A stretch of DNA of 64,000 nt from NCBI RefSeq assembly GCF_003417065.2, contig NZ_QVLT01000001.1, positions 62,001 to 126,000 on the forward strand. Reading direction: 5' to 3'. The translations under genes and the position numbers were made by a program. The notes below the pieces were generated by a model, which saw only the letters and a list, made by a program, of their open reading frames with translations, did not search any database and was not told the DNA's origin. This DNA is from Hymenobacter lapidiphilus. Its GTDB lineage: Bacteria > Bacteroidota > Bacteroidia > Cytophagales > Hymenobacteraceae. Of this stretch, positions 55,326 through 63,944 are shown piece after piece; within the stretch, counting starts at the first letter, position 1, and every line of letters begins with the position of its first letter.

Positions 55326-55616
55326 TTAGGCCATTTCTCTCTGAAGTTGGGCAAGAATGCGCTGAGAAAGTGCGGCCGGGGCTCCTTTGCGCCCTACCTT
55401 TTGGGTTAGGAAGTCGATGAAAACCTGCTGCTTCTCTAAGCTATCAAAGCATGGCGAGCAATCTTCGGCGTGGCTGACGAAATAGTCCTCATCCTCTGCC
55501 GAGGGGTCTTGCCCCACGATAATTTGGTCGAGGATAGTATTTACGCGGTCACAGTCGGGGCCGTCGTTAAGCGTGGCGGCTGCCTGTTTGGTTGATGAGG
55601 TAGAGGTAGGTTCCAT
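55326..55616 (-). CDS. Small zinc-binding anti-sigma factor candidate
   Basis: With the ATG at 55616 the protein has 96 residues, no membrane segment and the motif HAEDCSPC (H49, C53, C56) with C22 placed about 26 residues before, as in zinc-containing anti-sigma (ZAS) domains such as RsrA/ChrR. It starts 38 bases after the sigma gene and is on the same strand. I infer that it binds that sigma factor and may release it on thiol oxidation or zinc loss. The alternative upstream starts overlap the sigma gene and are unlikely. Confidence 0.75.
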   Translation of the reverse strand: MEPTSTSSTKQAAATLNDGPDCDRVNTILDQIIVGQDPSAEDEDYFVSHAEDCSPCFDSLEKQQVFIDFLTQKVGRKGAPAALSQRILAQLQREMA

Positions 55617-55653
55617 AACTGCTGCCTGGCATTGAAAGAATTTAGTCGGTCGT

Positions 55654-56298
55654 TTATTGATCGGTGTCGTCGTCTTCGTCTTCGGTTGTGGCTCCATTTG
55701 TGCCATAACCCATTGAACGGGCGTACTTGTCGAGCTTCTCTTTGAGGAAATTACGGGCCCGGTGCAGGCGTGAGCGCACTGTACCAATGGGGATATCGAG
55801 CACTTTGGCCATTTCCTCGTACGTGAACCCTTCCAGGTCGCAAAGTATGATAACTGTGCGGAAATCCACTGGCAGCGAGTTTAGTGCGCGAGCCACTTCG
55901 TCGCCGATGAGGTCGCGTACGGCTTGCTGCCGCATGTCCGAGGAGGTAGTACCGGCATCAGAGTCGGCCTCTACTTCCTCAGAATTATAGTACCCTTCGA
56001 TTTCACTGTAATCAACCTTGGCGGGCTGCTTACTTTTCTTGCGAAAATCGTTGATGAACGAGTTTTTGAGGATGCGAAACAGCCACGCTTTAGCGTTGGT
56101 CCCCGGTTCGAAGTACTCAAAGAAGCGATATGCTTTCAGATAAGTTTCCTGCACCAAGTCATTTGCATCGTCCTCGTCGAGGGTGAGGCGGAAGGCAAAG
56201 TTATATAGGGGGTCGAGCACAGGCATTAGCTCGGCCTGGAAACGCCGGTCTTTTTCCTCTTTACTCAACTTAGGGATCCGCTCGGGAGAATCGCTCAT
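55654..56298 (-). CDS. ECF-type RNA polymerase sigma factor
   Basis: With the ATG at 56298 the protein has 214 residues. The sigma-2 region is about residues 20-95 (LYNFAFRLTLDEDDANDLVQ, KAWLFRILKNSFINDFRKKS) and sigma-4 about 130-185 (LPVDFRTVIILCDLEGFTYE, IPIGTVRSRLHRARNFLKEK). A linker of acidic and Ser/Thr residues joins them, and the C-terminus ends EDEDDDTDQ. It directs RNA polymerase to a stress or envelope regulon together with the anti-sigma candidate next to it. A -7-like element is upstream. Confidence 0.93.
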   Translation of the reverse strand: MSDSPERIPKLSKEEKDRRFQAELMPVLDPLYNFAFRLTLDEDDANDLVQETYLKAYRFFEYFEPGTNAKAWLFRILKNSFINDFRKKSKQPAKVDYSEIEGYYNSEEVEADSDAGTTSSDMRQQAVRDLIGDEVARALNSLPVDFRTVIILCDLEGFTYEEMAKVLDIPIGTVRSRLHRARNFLKEKLDKYARSMGYGTNGATTEDEDDDTDQ

Positions 56299-56338
56299 GG
56301 ACGCTAAAAAGTGTGGTTTTCGGGGCCGAAAACCGCGG

Positions 56339-57673
56339 TCAGACAAATATACTGTTTATACCATTTTGCGCCGGCGAAGGTTTGGGGTACTGCCAGAGCC
56401 GGCGCTCAGCAGCCACTATCAGAAAGCCATAGAGAAAAACAAACAGATTGTAGCTCGTTTGCAACTCCAGCAGCGAATCGGTGAGCATGGCCACAGCCAA
56501 TAGCAGCACGAATCGGTACACGTACGGATTCCGGCGTAAGGCGGGTTGCCCTAACGGCCCCAACAGCACGAGCAGCCATAGCACTAACCCCACTACCCCA
56601 CCTGCCACCAGCTGGTGCAGGTACTGGTTATGCACCATCACGCGGTTCTTGGGCAGCAGCCCGTAGCTACGCCAGGCATACTGGTCCATCATGGCGGCGT
56701 ACGCATCGGCCGGGCCCACACCTAGCAGGGGATTCTGGCGGGCCACCACGGTGGCCGTCTGCCAGGCAGCCAGCCGCCGCGAGAGCGAGAATTGATTGAT
56801 ATCGTGTCGGCGTTCGAACTGCTCAAGGTCGAAGAGCGTATTGTTGACCCGCTCGCGCACCGAGCCCAGGGTGTGATAGGCCAGCCAGGGCCCTGCTACC
56901 AGCGCAAGCAGCAGTACAGCGCCCAGCCAGAACCGGCGGCGCACCAGCAGCGCCAGTAGCGCCTCTACCAGCAGCAGTACATAGGCAGCCAGCAGGCCTG
57001 TGCGGTACGCCAGCACGTGCAGTACCCCTACACAAATCACTACGCTCAGGCCCAGCGCTACCCGCAGCCAGCGGGGCACGTGCCGCTGCCGGGCCATCCG
57101 GAAACCGAAAAAGGCCGCCAGCGCCAGCATCAGCCCAAAGTGGATGTGGAAGATGCGCGTGACGGAGGGCATGCTCTGACCGAGGCGGAAAGCTTCGTTG
57201 GCAGTGACCGGGTCGCGCAGGTACTGCCCCACGGTGGCCGCCCCAATAAGCGCCAGGCCCACCACAAACAGGCTACCCACCCCAAACCGCTGCCGGCCCG
57301 TGAGCGGTACGGCCAGCCCGAATACCAGGGGCACGGCCAGCCAAGGCAGCTGCCGGAACAGCTCGTGCCGCCACTCGGGCCAATCGTGCGTGTAGAGGCC
57401 GCTAAGCAGCAGCAGCACATAAAGGCCGGCCGGAGCCCACACCGTGCGCAGCCGCAGCCATTGGGGCACCTGCTGGCGTACATTTGGGTTGGCCAGCGCC
57501 GCCACTACACCCACCACCGGCGCCAGCGCCACCAGGGCCCGCGAGCTCATCAGCCCCACCACTCCGGCCACGCAGGCCAGCAGTAGCAAATACCGGGAGA
57601 GCTGGCCAGAGTACCACCAGCTTTTCCAGCCAGTGGGCTTCGGTATTGAAGAAATAGATTCGGAAGTGGGCAT
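56339..57673 (-). CDS. O-antigen ligase/polymerase family membrane protein
   Basis: The 444-residue protein has about 11-12 hydrophobic segments and a large periplasmic loop (about 260-335) with SLSRRLAAWQTATVVARQNP, LLGVGPADAYAAM and MVHNQYLHQLVAGGVVGLVL, the Wzy_C-type motif. Such proteins link or polymerise O-antigen chains on lipid A-core at the periplasmic face. It is near two LPS-type glycosyltransferase genes but ends a separate gene pair. It may be WaaL or Wzy; the sequence alone does not decide. Confidence 0.85.
   Translation of the reverse strand: MPTSESISSIPKPTGWKSWWYSGQLSRYLLLLACVAGVVGLMSSRALVALAPVVGVVAALANPNVRQQVPQWLRLRTVWAPAGLYVLLLLSGLYTHDWPEWRHELFRQLPWLAVPLVFGLAVPLTGRQRFGVGSLFVVGLALIGAATVGQYLRDPVTANEAFRLGQSMPSVTRIFHIHFGLMLALAAFFGFRMARQRHVPRWLRVALGLSVVICVGVLHVLAYRTGLLAAYVLLLVEALLALLVRRRFWLGAVLLLALVAGPWLAYHTLGSVRERVNNTLFDLEQFERRHDINQFSLSRRLAAWQTATVVARQNPLLGVGPADAYAAMMDQYAWRSYGLLPKNRVMVHNQYLHQLVAGGVVGLVLWLLVLLGPLGQPALRRNPYVYRFVLLLAVAMLTDSLLELQTSYNLFVFLYGFLIVAAERRLWQYPKPSPAQNGINSIFV
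56344..56351 (-). promoter_or_regulatory. Candidate -7 element for the ECF sigma gene
   Basis: The minus strand reads TATATTTG, matching TAnnTTTG, inside the last codons of the ligase gene and 46 bases upstream of the sigma start. No clear -33 is seen. Confidence 0.35.
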
Positions 57674-57769
57674 TCGGTTTATTTGGCGGGCTAGGGCCCG
57701 GCGCAGAGACGCAATGGTTTGGCCTGCGGTAGTTGACCAGTTTTACTGAACGGACAACATTCATCAGAG

Positions 57770-57793
57770 CGAGACGCAAGATATTGCGTCTCG
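57770..57793 (-). terminator. Terminator-like hairpin after the family 9 glycosyltransferase gene
   Basis: A perfect 10-bp stem (cgagacgcaa 57770-57779 with 57784-57793) with a four-base loop lies between the glycosyltransferase and ligase genes. There is no T-run on the minus strand, so termination may be partial. Confidence 0.55.
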
Positions 57794-57827
57794 TTGCCGA
57801 TTGCACAAATATCCGAGCATATAACCC

Positions 57828-58871
57828 TTACGAGCCCACCGGTAGCCGACGCTGCCACTGTTGCACGCGGGCCAGCGCCAGCGCCGGCTCCAAGGCCTTA
57901 ATGCAGGTACAGGCTACCGGCTTCGTGCGGCAGTCCTGGCAATCGGGCCGGTCGATGACCAGATATTCGGCATGGAGGCCGAGCGGGGCCCAGCGGCCGG
58001 GGTGCATGGGCCGGATGGGCGGATAAAGGCCCAGCGCGTGCCGGCCCAGCGCAGCGGCCAGGTGTAGCGGGCCGGTGCTGCCGGCCACCAACCCATCGGC
58101 GGCAGCCAGGAAGGCAATGAATTCGGGCAGGGCCAACTGGCCGGTGAGTTCGGCAGCGACGTAAGGCCGATGCTCAATCAGCCAGTCGCGCAACTCCTCG
58201 CCCTCGGCCGTTGTGCCCGTCACAAACACCCGATGCCCGGCTTCGTGCAGCAGGCGGGCCAGCTGCCCGAAGTGCGGCAGCCCCCACTCGCGGGCGCTGC
58301 CGCGGCTCCGTGGGTGCAGCACTACATTTAGCTGGCCGGGCTGGCGGTTAGCCAGCAGATGCTGCAGCTCGGGCCGCAGCGGCACGGTGGGCGTCAGTTT
58401 CACCAAGGAAGACGCTTCGGACAGCGGCAGTAAGGCCGATTCGGCCAGCGGAGCCAGCAGGGCTAGGTTAAGCTGGCTTTCGTGCAAGTCGGAGTTTTTG
58501 CGGCTAAGCTTTACCATCCGGTTGCAGGTAAGCCAATGAAACCAGCGGTTGCGGGTGCCGATGCGCACTTTGATGCCCGCCAGCAGCGCCAGCCGGGCCA
58601 GATCCTTATTGGGGAAGATGTGCAGAATAGTATCGGCTCCAACCACGCGCAGGGCAGCTACCTGCTGGTTGGGCGGCAGCTGCTGCAACTCGTCGAAGCT
58701 CATAAAATCATCTACCCAGGGGCAGGCTTCGGCTACGGCGCGGGTGTAGTCGCGGCCCAGCAGCAGCACCCGGCAGCCCGGAAACAACTGTTTCAGCCGG
58801 CCGGCCACCGGCAGCGTCAGCACCACGTCGCCGATAGCGTCGGTGCGGCTGATGAGGAAGGTACGGCTCAT
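57828..58871 (-). CDS. Glycosyltransferase family 9 (heptosyltransferase-like) with C-terminal Cys cluster
   Basis: The 347-residue protein has the GT9 start ISRTDAIGDVVLTLPVAGRL and the donor-site region VLHPRSRGSAREWGLPHFGQ, followed by LVAGSTGPLHLAAALGRHAL. GT9 enzymes add heptose or related sugars to the lipid A core in the cytoplasm. Near the C-terminus four cysteines are packed as CQDCRTKPVACTCIKAL (C311, C314, C321, C323), which could bind a metal; I know this type of tail from some Bacteroidota GT9 proteins but not its role. It overlaps the next-upstream glycosyltransferase gene by four bases. Confidence 0.9.
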   Translation of the reverse strand: MSRTFLISRTDAIGDVVLTLPVAGRLKQLFPGCRVLLLGRDYTRAVAEACPWVDDFMSFDELQQLPPNQQVAALRVVGADTILHIFPNKDLARLALLAGIKVRIGTRNRWFHWLTCNRMVKLSRKNSDLHESQLNLALLAPLAESALLPLSEASSLVKLTPTVPLRPELQHLLANRQPGQLNVVLHPRSRGSAREWGLPHFGQLARLLHEAGHRVFVTGTTAEGEELRDWLIEHRPYVAAELTGQLALPEFIAFLAAADGLVAGSTGPLHLAAALGRHALGLYPPIRPMHPGRWAPLGLHAEYLVIDRPDCQDCRTKPVACTCIKALEPALALARVQQWQRRLPVGS

Positions 58872-59635
58872 GCGGAATGACGGGTTTTGAGCTTGGCGAA
58901 TTTCAGAAATACGCCCCAGGCCGAAATAGCGGCAATGCTCAGGCCCGCGAAACCATCCAGAAAACCGCCTCTCAGCACGTAGCCGTGCACAAACTTCCAG
59001 AGAGGTTTCAATACCAAGTGAAATGCGGAAACCTGCCGCTTATTCTTCAGCCAGAGTTCCTGGGCGGCAATGCTGGTGAAGCGGTTGAGCTGCTGCACGT
59101 GCTGCTCGACGGATGTGTAGGAATAGTGCAGCGCGTCGCCGGCCAGGGGCAACGGCGCAGGTTGGCCGGGCGTTAGCTCGTAGTGCTCGTGCAGCAACAG
59201 GCCCTGCCAGCAACCCAGGCGCCGGTCGTAGAGACGCAGCTTACGGTCGGGGTACCAGCCGCCGTGGCGCACCCAATGGCCGCAGTAGCTAGTGAGGCGG
59301 GCCAGCGTGTAGCCCCCGCCCTGCCAGCTGGCCAGCGCCGCCCGGATGCTGGCTTGCAGCTCCGGCGTCAGCACTTCGTCGGCATCGAGCTGGAGTACGT
59401 GCTCGTGGCGGGCCTGGGCGGTGGCGTAGTTTTTCTGCTCGACGTAGCCCGCGAAGACATGCTGCACCACCCGCACGCCCAACTCCCGGCAGATTTCCAC
59501 CGTGCGGTCGGTCGAGAAGCTGTCCACGACCAGCAGCTCGGCGGCCACCGGGCGGGCGGCTTCGAGGCAGCGGGCAATGTTGGCCTCTTCGTTGAAGGTG
59601 ATAATGACGACGGACAGCGGAACGGCAGCGGGCAT
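58868..59635 (-). CDS. Glycosyltransferase family 2, WaaE/KdtX-like
   Basis: The 255-residue protein has the GT-A nucleotide site LSVVIITFNEEANIARCLEA, VVDSFSTDRTVEICRELGVR, the DxD-type motif LQLDADEVL and GGWYPDRKLRLYDRRLGCWQ, close to the LPS core beta-glucosyltransferase WaaE group. A hydrophobic C-terminal part (about 215-245) may touch the membrane. The ATG at 59635 is preferred over TTG at 59644. The overlap with the GT9 gene means they form one operon, likely for LPS core assembly. Confidence 0.9.
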   Translation of the reverse strand: MPAAVPLSVVIITFNEEANIARCLEAARPVAAELLVVDSFSTDRTVEICRELGVRVVQHVFAGYVEQKNYATAQARHEHVLQLDADEVLTPELQASIRAALASWQGGGYTLARLTSYCGHWVRHGGWYPDRKLRLYDRRLGCWQGLLLHEHYELTPGQPAPLPLAGDALHYSYTSVEQHVQQLNRFTSIAAQELWLKNKRQVSAFHLVLKPLWKFVHGYVLRGGFLDGFAGLSIAAISAWGVFLKFAKLKTRHSA

Positions 59636-59734
59636 AGGTAGCAAATATCGGATGATTTGGGCGGCTGGCTGAGTAGCGGGTTACTTGCGGGACCAGCCCC
59701 GCATTAAAGTTCTCACCAGCAACTCCCCTGACCA

Positions 59735-60550
59735 ATGCGGATTTTCTGTTTTTTAGGACTGATAGTATTGCTGACTGGTTGTGATGGCATATCCAGGCCC
59801 GAAGCGCAGTTTGACCCCGTGGCGGTGCGCCGACCGCTGAATTTGGCAAAGAAGCTGGGGCCAAACCTCACGTTGGCCGGCCCCGACGATACACTCCGGC
59901 TTCATCTGGCTTTCGATGTCGCCATGGGCAGCAACATCTTTACAACACCAGCAGATGACACGGTACTGGTGGCCCGGGTCTTCCGGTTTCGGGGCCTCTA
60001 TTATTTCGTGCAGACTACCCATGAGGGAGCCCACTGGGTACACGCCATGCGTATAAGCCGCGGGCAAGTGCAGGGCTTCGGCACTGGTTATGAGCAGGTA
60101 CTAGCCCTGAGCCGGCGGGTAAAAGTCGGTGATTTTCCTGAGCTCGTTCGCTTCCGCAACGCCGCCAACGACAGCCTACGGCTGCGTTTCGACAAGCGGC
60201 AACTACGCCCCTTCTACGTGGCCCAACTCGATAGCATCCCCGCCTACAAGCTGCTGACAACCGAGCCGCTGCCTGGCCCGGCCAAAGCTTCTGTACCGCC
60301 CGTGGCAGCCATAATTGGCCCCTACCCAAACCCAGCTCGGGAGCAAACCACCCTGAGTTTTGCAACCGCCGCCAACCGCCTCGTAACGCTCTACGACAAC
60401 CAGGGCCGCCGCCTGAGGACCCTACCGACTACCGGCTCGCGGCTCACGTTTTCGGTGGCCGATTTGCCGGCCGGCAACTATGTAGTGCGTATCAGCTGGC
60501 CCGATTCGGCCGCGGCGCCATTGACGCGCCGGTTGCTGGTGCAGCGGTAA
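59735..60550 (+). CDS. Exported protein with lipobox and T9SS C-terminal sorting domain
   Basis: The 271-residue protein starts MRIFCFLGLIVLLTGCDGIS, a signal peptide with lipobox LTGC (Cys16). The middle (about 30-185) is a domain I do not recognise, with aromatic motifs such as RFRGLYYFVQTTHEGAHWVH. The last 80 residues (IIGPYPNPAREQTTLSFATA, GRRLRTLPTTGSRLTFSVAD, LPAGNYVVRISWPD) are a T9SS type A sorting domain. Having both signals is odd, because a lipid anchor and T9SS export are normally alternative routes. Either the lipobox is fortuitous or the protein is a T9SS cargo made as a lipoprotein precursor. Confidence 0.8.
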   Translation: MRIFCFLGLIVLLTGCDGISRPEAQFDPVAVRRPLNLAKKLGPNLTLAGPDDTLRLHLAFDVAMGSNIFTTPADDTVLVARVFRFRGLYYFVQTTHEGAHWVHAMRISRGQVQGFGTGYEQVLALSRRVKVGDFPELVRFRNAANDSLRLRFDKRQLRPFYVAQLDSIPAYKLLTTEPLPGPAKASVPPVAAIIGPYPNPAREQTTLSFATAANRLVTLYDNQGRRLRTLPTTGSRLTFSVADLPAGNYVVRISWPDSAAAPLTRRLLVQR

Positions 60551-60624
60551 CAAGGGCAGAAGCGGACGGTCCGGCACCGAACTACGCCGGGGTGCGTATA
60601 GCCGGGCAACCAACTACCGACTCC

Positions 60625-61503
60625 ATGAATACTATTGTTTCTGAGCAGATTGCCCTCGTTACGGGCGCGACTTCCGGTATCGGCAAAGTAACGGCCCGCG
60701 AGCTGGTACGCCGGGGCTACCACATAATCCTGCTGGCCCGCGACGCTGCTAAGGCTGCCCGGGTACGCCAGGAATTCCAGCAGCTGGCGCCATCTGGGCA
60801 GCGGGTAGACGTGCTGCTGTGCGACCTGTCGGACCTGAGCCAGGTGCGGCGGGCGGCCGAGGAATTCATCCAGCGCTACCAGCGCCTCGATGTACTCGTC
60901 AACAACGCCGGACTCATATTTGGCAAGGAGCGTGAAACCTCGACTGATGGCTATGAAATGACGCTGGCGACCAACCACCTTGGCCCCTTTCTGCTCACCA
61001 GCCTGCTGCTGCCGGCGTTGCAACAGAGCGAAGCGGCCCGCATCGTGAACGTAGCTTCGGAGGGCTACCGCATGGCCAAGCCGCAGCTGCACGACCTCAA
61101 CCAGAAAGAAAATTACAGCGCGTGGCGGCAGTATGGCAACACCAAGCTCTACAACATTCTCTTCACGCAGGAGCTGGCCCGGCAGCTGCGGGCGCGGGGC
61201 ATCGGCAATGTTGTTACCAACAGCCTGCATCCCGGCGTGGTGGCCAGCAGTTTCGGCTCGGCCTCAGGTGGCCTCACCAGCCTGCTCACCCGGCTGGCCG
61301 CACCCTTTCTGCTCACGACCGAAGAAGGTGCCCGCACCAGCATTTTTCTGGCTACTGACCCCATCGGCGGGCAGGTAAGCGGTGGCTATTTCGATAAGCA
61401 ACAGACCAAGCCAGTGAAGCACAACTTCACCGAGCCCACCCAAGCCCGGCAGCTGTGGCAGGAAACCGAGAAGCTAGTGGGCCAGGAGTTTTTTGGGGAG
61501 TGA
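60625..61503 (+). CDS. Short-chain dehydrogenase/reductase (retinol dehydrogenase-like)
   Basis: With the ATG at 60625 the protein has 292 residues: the NAD(P) site ALVTGATSGIGKVTARELV, LLCDLSDLSQVRRAAEE, NNAGLIFGKERETSTDG and the catalytic Ser (VNVASEGYR) with Tyr-x3-Lys (QYGNTKLYN). It belongs to the retinol dehydrogenase-like SDR group, which uses many hydrophobic substrates. It is followed by a strong terminator. The substrate is unknown. Confidence 0.92.
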   Translation: MNTIVSEQIALVTGATSGIGKVTARELVRRGYHIILLARDAAKAARVRQEFQQLAPSGQRVDVLLCDLSDLSQVRRAAEEFIQRYQRLDVLVNNAGLIFGKERETSTDGYEMTLATNHLGPFLLTSLLLPALQQSEAARIVNVASEGYRMAKPQLHDLNQKENYSAWRQYGNTKLYNILFTQELARQLRARGIGNVVTNSLHPGVVASSFGSASGGLTSLLTRLAAPFLLTTEEGARTSIFLATDPIGGQVSGGYFDKQQTKPVKHNFTEPTQARQLWQETEKLVGQEFFGE

Positions 61504-61523
61504 AGATAGTTCATATCAAACAA

Positions 61524-61562
61524 TAAGAACCCCGCCCGGCGCAGTGCCGAGCGGGGTTCTTA
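61524..61562. terminator. Bidirectional terminator between the SDR gene and ahcY
   Basis: A perfect 12-bp stem (61524-61535 with 61551-61562, taagaaccccgc) has an inner cggc/gccg stem. It lies between converging genes and can serve both. Confidence 0.85.
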
Positions 61563-61584
61563 CTTACATAGAAAGCCCAAAAGC

Positions 61585-62907
61585 TTAGTAGCGGTACAGG
61601 TCCGACTTGAACGGGCCTTCCACCTCTACGCCGATGTACTCGGCCTGCTTGGGCTTAAGCACCTCCAGCTCAACGCCAATTTTGGCGAGGTGCAGGTGAG
61701 CTACTTTCTCGTCGAGGTGCTTGGGCAAGGTGTATACCTGGTTCTCGTACTGGTCGGCGTTCTGCCACAGTTCCAGTTGGGCCAGTACCTGGTTGGTGAA
61801 CGAGTTCGACATCACGAACGAAGGGTGGCCGGTGGCGCAGCCCAAGTTCACGAGACGGCCTTCGGCCAGCACGATAATTTCCTTGCCTTCGATGGTGTAG
61901 AGGTCCACCTGCGGCTTAATAGTATCCTTGGTGTCGCCGTAGTTCTTGTTCAGCCAAGCCATATCAATCTCATCATCGAAGTGGCCGATGTTGCAGACGA
62001 TGGCTTTGTCCTTGAGGGCGCGGAACGAGGCTTCGGTGATGATGTCGCAGTTGCCGGTGGCGGTTACCACGATGTCGGCTTCCTTGATGGCATTTTCCAT
62101 CTTCTTCACCGCGTAGCCATCCATGGCGGCCTGCAGGGCGCAGATTGGGTCGATTTCGGTAACGATAACCCGGGCACCGGCACCGCGCAGCGAAGCAGCC
62201 GTACCTTTTCCTACGTCGCCGTAACCGGCAACCACGGCAATTTTGCCGGCCATCATCACGTCGGTAGCCCGGCGGATGGCGTCTACAGCCGACTCTTTGC
62301 AGCCGTACTTGTTATCGAACTTCGACTTGGTAACCGAGTCGTTGATGTTGAAGGCAGGCATGGGTAGCGTGCCGTTTTTCACACGGTCGAGCAGGCGCAG
62401 TACGCCAGTCGTAGTTTCCTCCGACAAGCCCTTGATACCAGCGGCCAACTCGGGGAACTGGTTGAGCACCATGTTGGTCAGGTCGCCACCATCGTCGAGA
62501 ATCATGTTCAACGGCTCGCGCTTCTCGCCGAAAAACAGCGTCTGCTCGATGCACCAGTTGAACTCTTCCTCCGTCATGCCCTTCCAGGCATACACCGAGA
62601 TACCAGCTGCAGCAATGGCAGCGGCGGCGTGGTCCTGGGTCGAGAAGATGTTGCACGACGACCACGTTACGTCAGCACCGAGGGCGATGAGCGTTTCGAT
62701 GAGCACCGCAGTCTGGATGGTCATGTGCAGGCAGCCGGCCACGCGGGCACCCTTGAGGGGCTGGCTGGCGCCGTACTCCTCGCGCAGAGCCATCAGGCCG
62801 GGCATTTCGGCCTCAGCCAGGCGGATTTCCTTGCGGCCCCACTCGGCGAGGCTCATGTCTTTTACTTTATGGGGCACGTAGGCCGTCGTCGTCTTGGTCT
62901 CTACCAT
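61585..62907 (-). CDS. ahcY: Adenosylhomocysteinase (S-adenosylhomocysteine hydrolase)
   Basis: The 440-residue enzyme has [38 protein letters not shown], the catalytic-Lys region [19 protein letters not shown] and the NAD site [20 protein letters not shown], ending KSDLYRY. It splits SAH into homocysteine and adenosine and keeps methylation running. The gene stands alone between two terminators. Confidence 0.98.
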   Translation of the reverse strand: MVETKTTTAYVPHKVKDMSLAEWGRKEIRLAEAEMPGLMALREEYGASQPLKGARVAGCLHMTIQTAVLIETLIALGADVTWSSCNIFSTQDHAAAAIAAAGISVYAWKGMTEEEFNWCIEQTLFFGEKREPLNMILDDGGDLTNMVLNQFPELAAGIKGLSEETTTGVLRLLDRVKNGTLPMPAFNINDSVTKSKFDNKYGCKESAVDAIRRATDVMMAGKIAVVAGYGDVGKGTAASLRGAGARVIVTEIDPICALQAAMDGYAVKKMENAIKEADIVVTATGNCDIITEASFRALKDKAIVCNIGHFDDEIDMAWLNKNYGDTKDTIKPQVDLYTIEGKEIIVLAEGRLVNLGCATGHPSFVMSNSFTNQVLAQLELWQNADQYENQVYTLPKHLDEKVAHLHLAKIGVELEVLKPKQAEYIGVEVEGPFKSDLYRY

Positions 62908-62935
62908 GATAAAAAGGGGTTTCAGAAGTCAACCA

Positions 62936-62943
62936 CAAAAATA
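62936..62943 (-). promoter_or_regulatory. Candidate -7 element for ahcY
   Basis: The minus strand reads TATTTTTG, matching TAnnTTTG, 29 bases upstream of the ahcY start. No clear -33 is visible. Confidence 0.4.
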
Positions 62944-62978
62944 CGAAAAAGTTAGAGCGGCCTCTATGATAATCTTTA

Positions 62979-63022
62979 AACACAGAGGCCTGCCTCCATT
63001 TAAGGAAACAGGCCTCTGTGTT
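62979..63022 (-). terminator. Terminator after the DUF4397 gene
   Basis: A perfect 14-bp stem (62979-62992 with 63009-63022, cacagaggcctg core) separates the DUF4397 gene from ahcY; the short T stretch after it lies at 62976-62978 on the minus-strand side. Confidence 0.75.
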
Positions 63023-63042
63023 CAATAAGTGATAATTGCCGC

Positions 63043-63792
63043 TTAGTTGTTGGCAATAATAGCGGCTTTAGGCTGCTGCGCTGCTGCCGCGCCAGGATTT
63101 GCAATACCGCGCACAAGTACGGTGTAAATTTTACCAGCTTCCAGCGTTTTGGTGCCGGTACCTGACCCCGAACCGTCACCCACAGTCAGCAGGGTAGTGC
63201 GGGGCGTGCCCGTAGTAGTCACCGTCAGCGTAGGAGCAGTACCCGCGTTTACAGATACAAATGCGGATGCGGTGCCGAAAGCTACATCGGGCGTTAAGTC
63301 GGTTGGTGCGGTGCCAACCACTAGGGCGGGCACGCTCAGTCGCACCGGCGAAGGGGCACCGGTGGCCAAATGCACCAGTCGGATTTTGGCCTGACCGGCA
63401 ACAGGAGCCGTCAAATCATCCTGGAAACTGATCAGATCGGCGCTGCCGATGGTAGCCGTGGGCGAGTAGGCAAATACAGAGTAGTTCTGGTTGGCCGCTA
63501 TGTCCAGCTTCTTGGTCGTGACCTCCTGAGTGCCATTATTGATGCGGAAGGTGGGGCTGCCGGAATTCACTGCCAGGTAGGCGCTGTTCTGACCGTAGTT
63601 CAGCTGGCCGACCTGATTATCATTGACAAAGGCGGTAACCTGCCCGGGCGTGGCAGCGGCAGCATGCACGAGCAGCACCCGGCCCTGCTGAGGAGCGGGG
63701 TCCTTATCATCGTCGCCGCAGGCCGAAAAAGCCAGCATAGCAGGCAGAGCAGCCAAAAGAGCAACGGGGCGGATGGAAGAAAACAGGTTCAT
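63043..63792 (-). CDS. DUF4397 domain lipoprotein
   Basis: With the ATG at 63792 the protein has 249 residues and a lipoprotein signal (LAALPAMLAFSAC, Cys25). The residues after Cys are GDDDKD, an acidic run like the Bacteroidota lipoprotein export signal, so it may be shown at the cell surface. Two beta-rich DUF4397 repeats follow (starting about GRVLLVHAAAATPGQVTAFV and AKIRLVHLATGAPSPVRLSV). The function is unknown. An in-frame upstream start at 63864 would destroy the signal peptide. Confidence 0.9.
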   Translation of the reverse strand: MNLFSSIRPVALLAALPAMLAFSACGDDDKDPAPQQGRVLLVHAAAATPGQVTAFVNDNQVGQLNYGQNSAYLAVNSGSPTFRINNGTQEVTTKKLDIAANQNYSVFAYSPTATIGSADLISFQDDLTAPVAGQAKIRLVHLATGAPSPVRLSVPALVVGTAPTDLTPDVAFGTASAFVSVNAGTAPTLTVTTTGTPRTTLLTVGDGSGSGTGTKTLEAGKIYTVLVRGIANPGAAAAQQPKAAIIANN

Positions 63793-63931
63793 AAAAAAGG
63801 GAAAGAAAGAGTGGCTTGAATGCCAGACCAACGAAGCACAAGCCCTTTTTGTTGGATAGAACAAAATTTATTCCTCGGTGAATTGCACTTTTTTCCCGTC
63901 GAAGGCCTTAGCAAGCCCAGTTACATCGTTG

Positions 63932-63939
63932 TAATTTTG
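63932..63939 (+). promoter_or_regulatory. Candidate -7 element at the right edge
   Basis: TAATTTTG matches TAnnTTTG and ends six bases before an ATG at 63945. The transcript would then be nearly leaderless. No -33 element is evident. Confidence 0.35.
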
Positions 63940-63944
63940 CTCCC

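Noticed and set aside
57017..57586. A 189-codon plus-strand frame opposite the O-antigen ligase gene
   Set aside because: His/Gln/Pro-rich antisense shadow without a domain.
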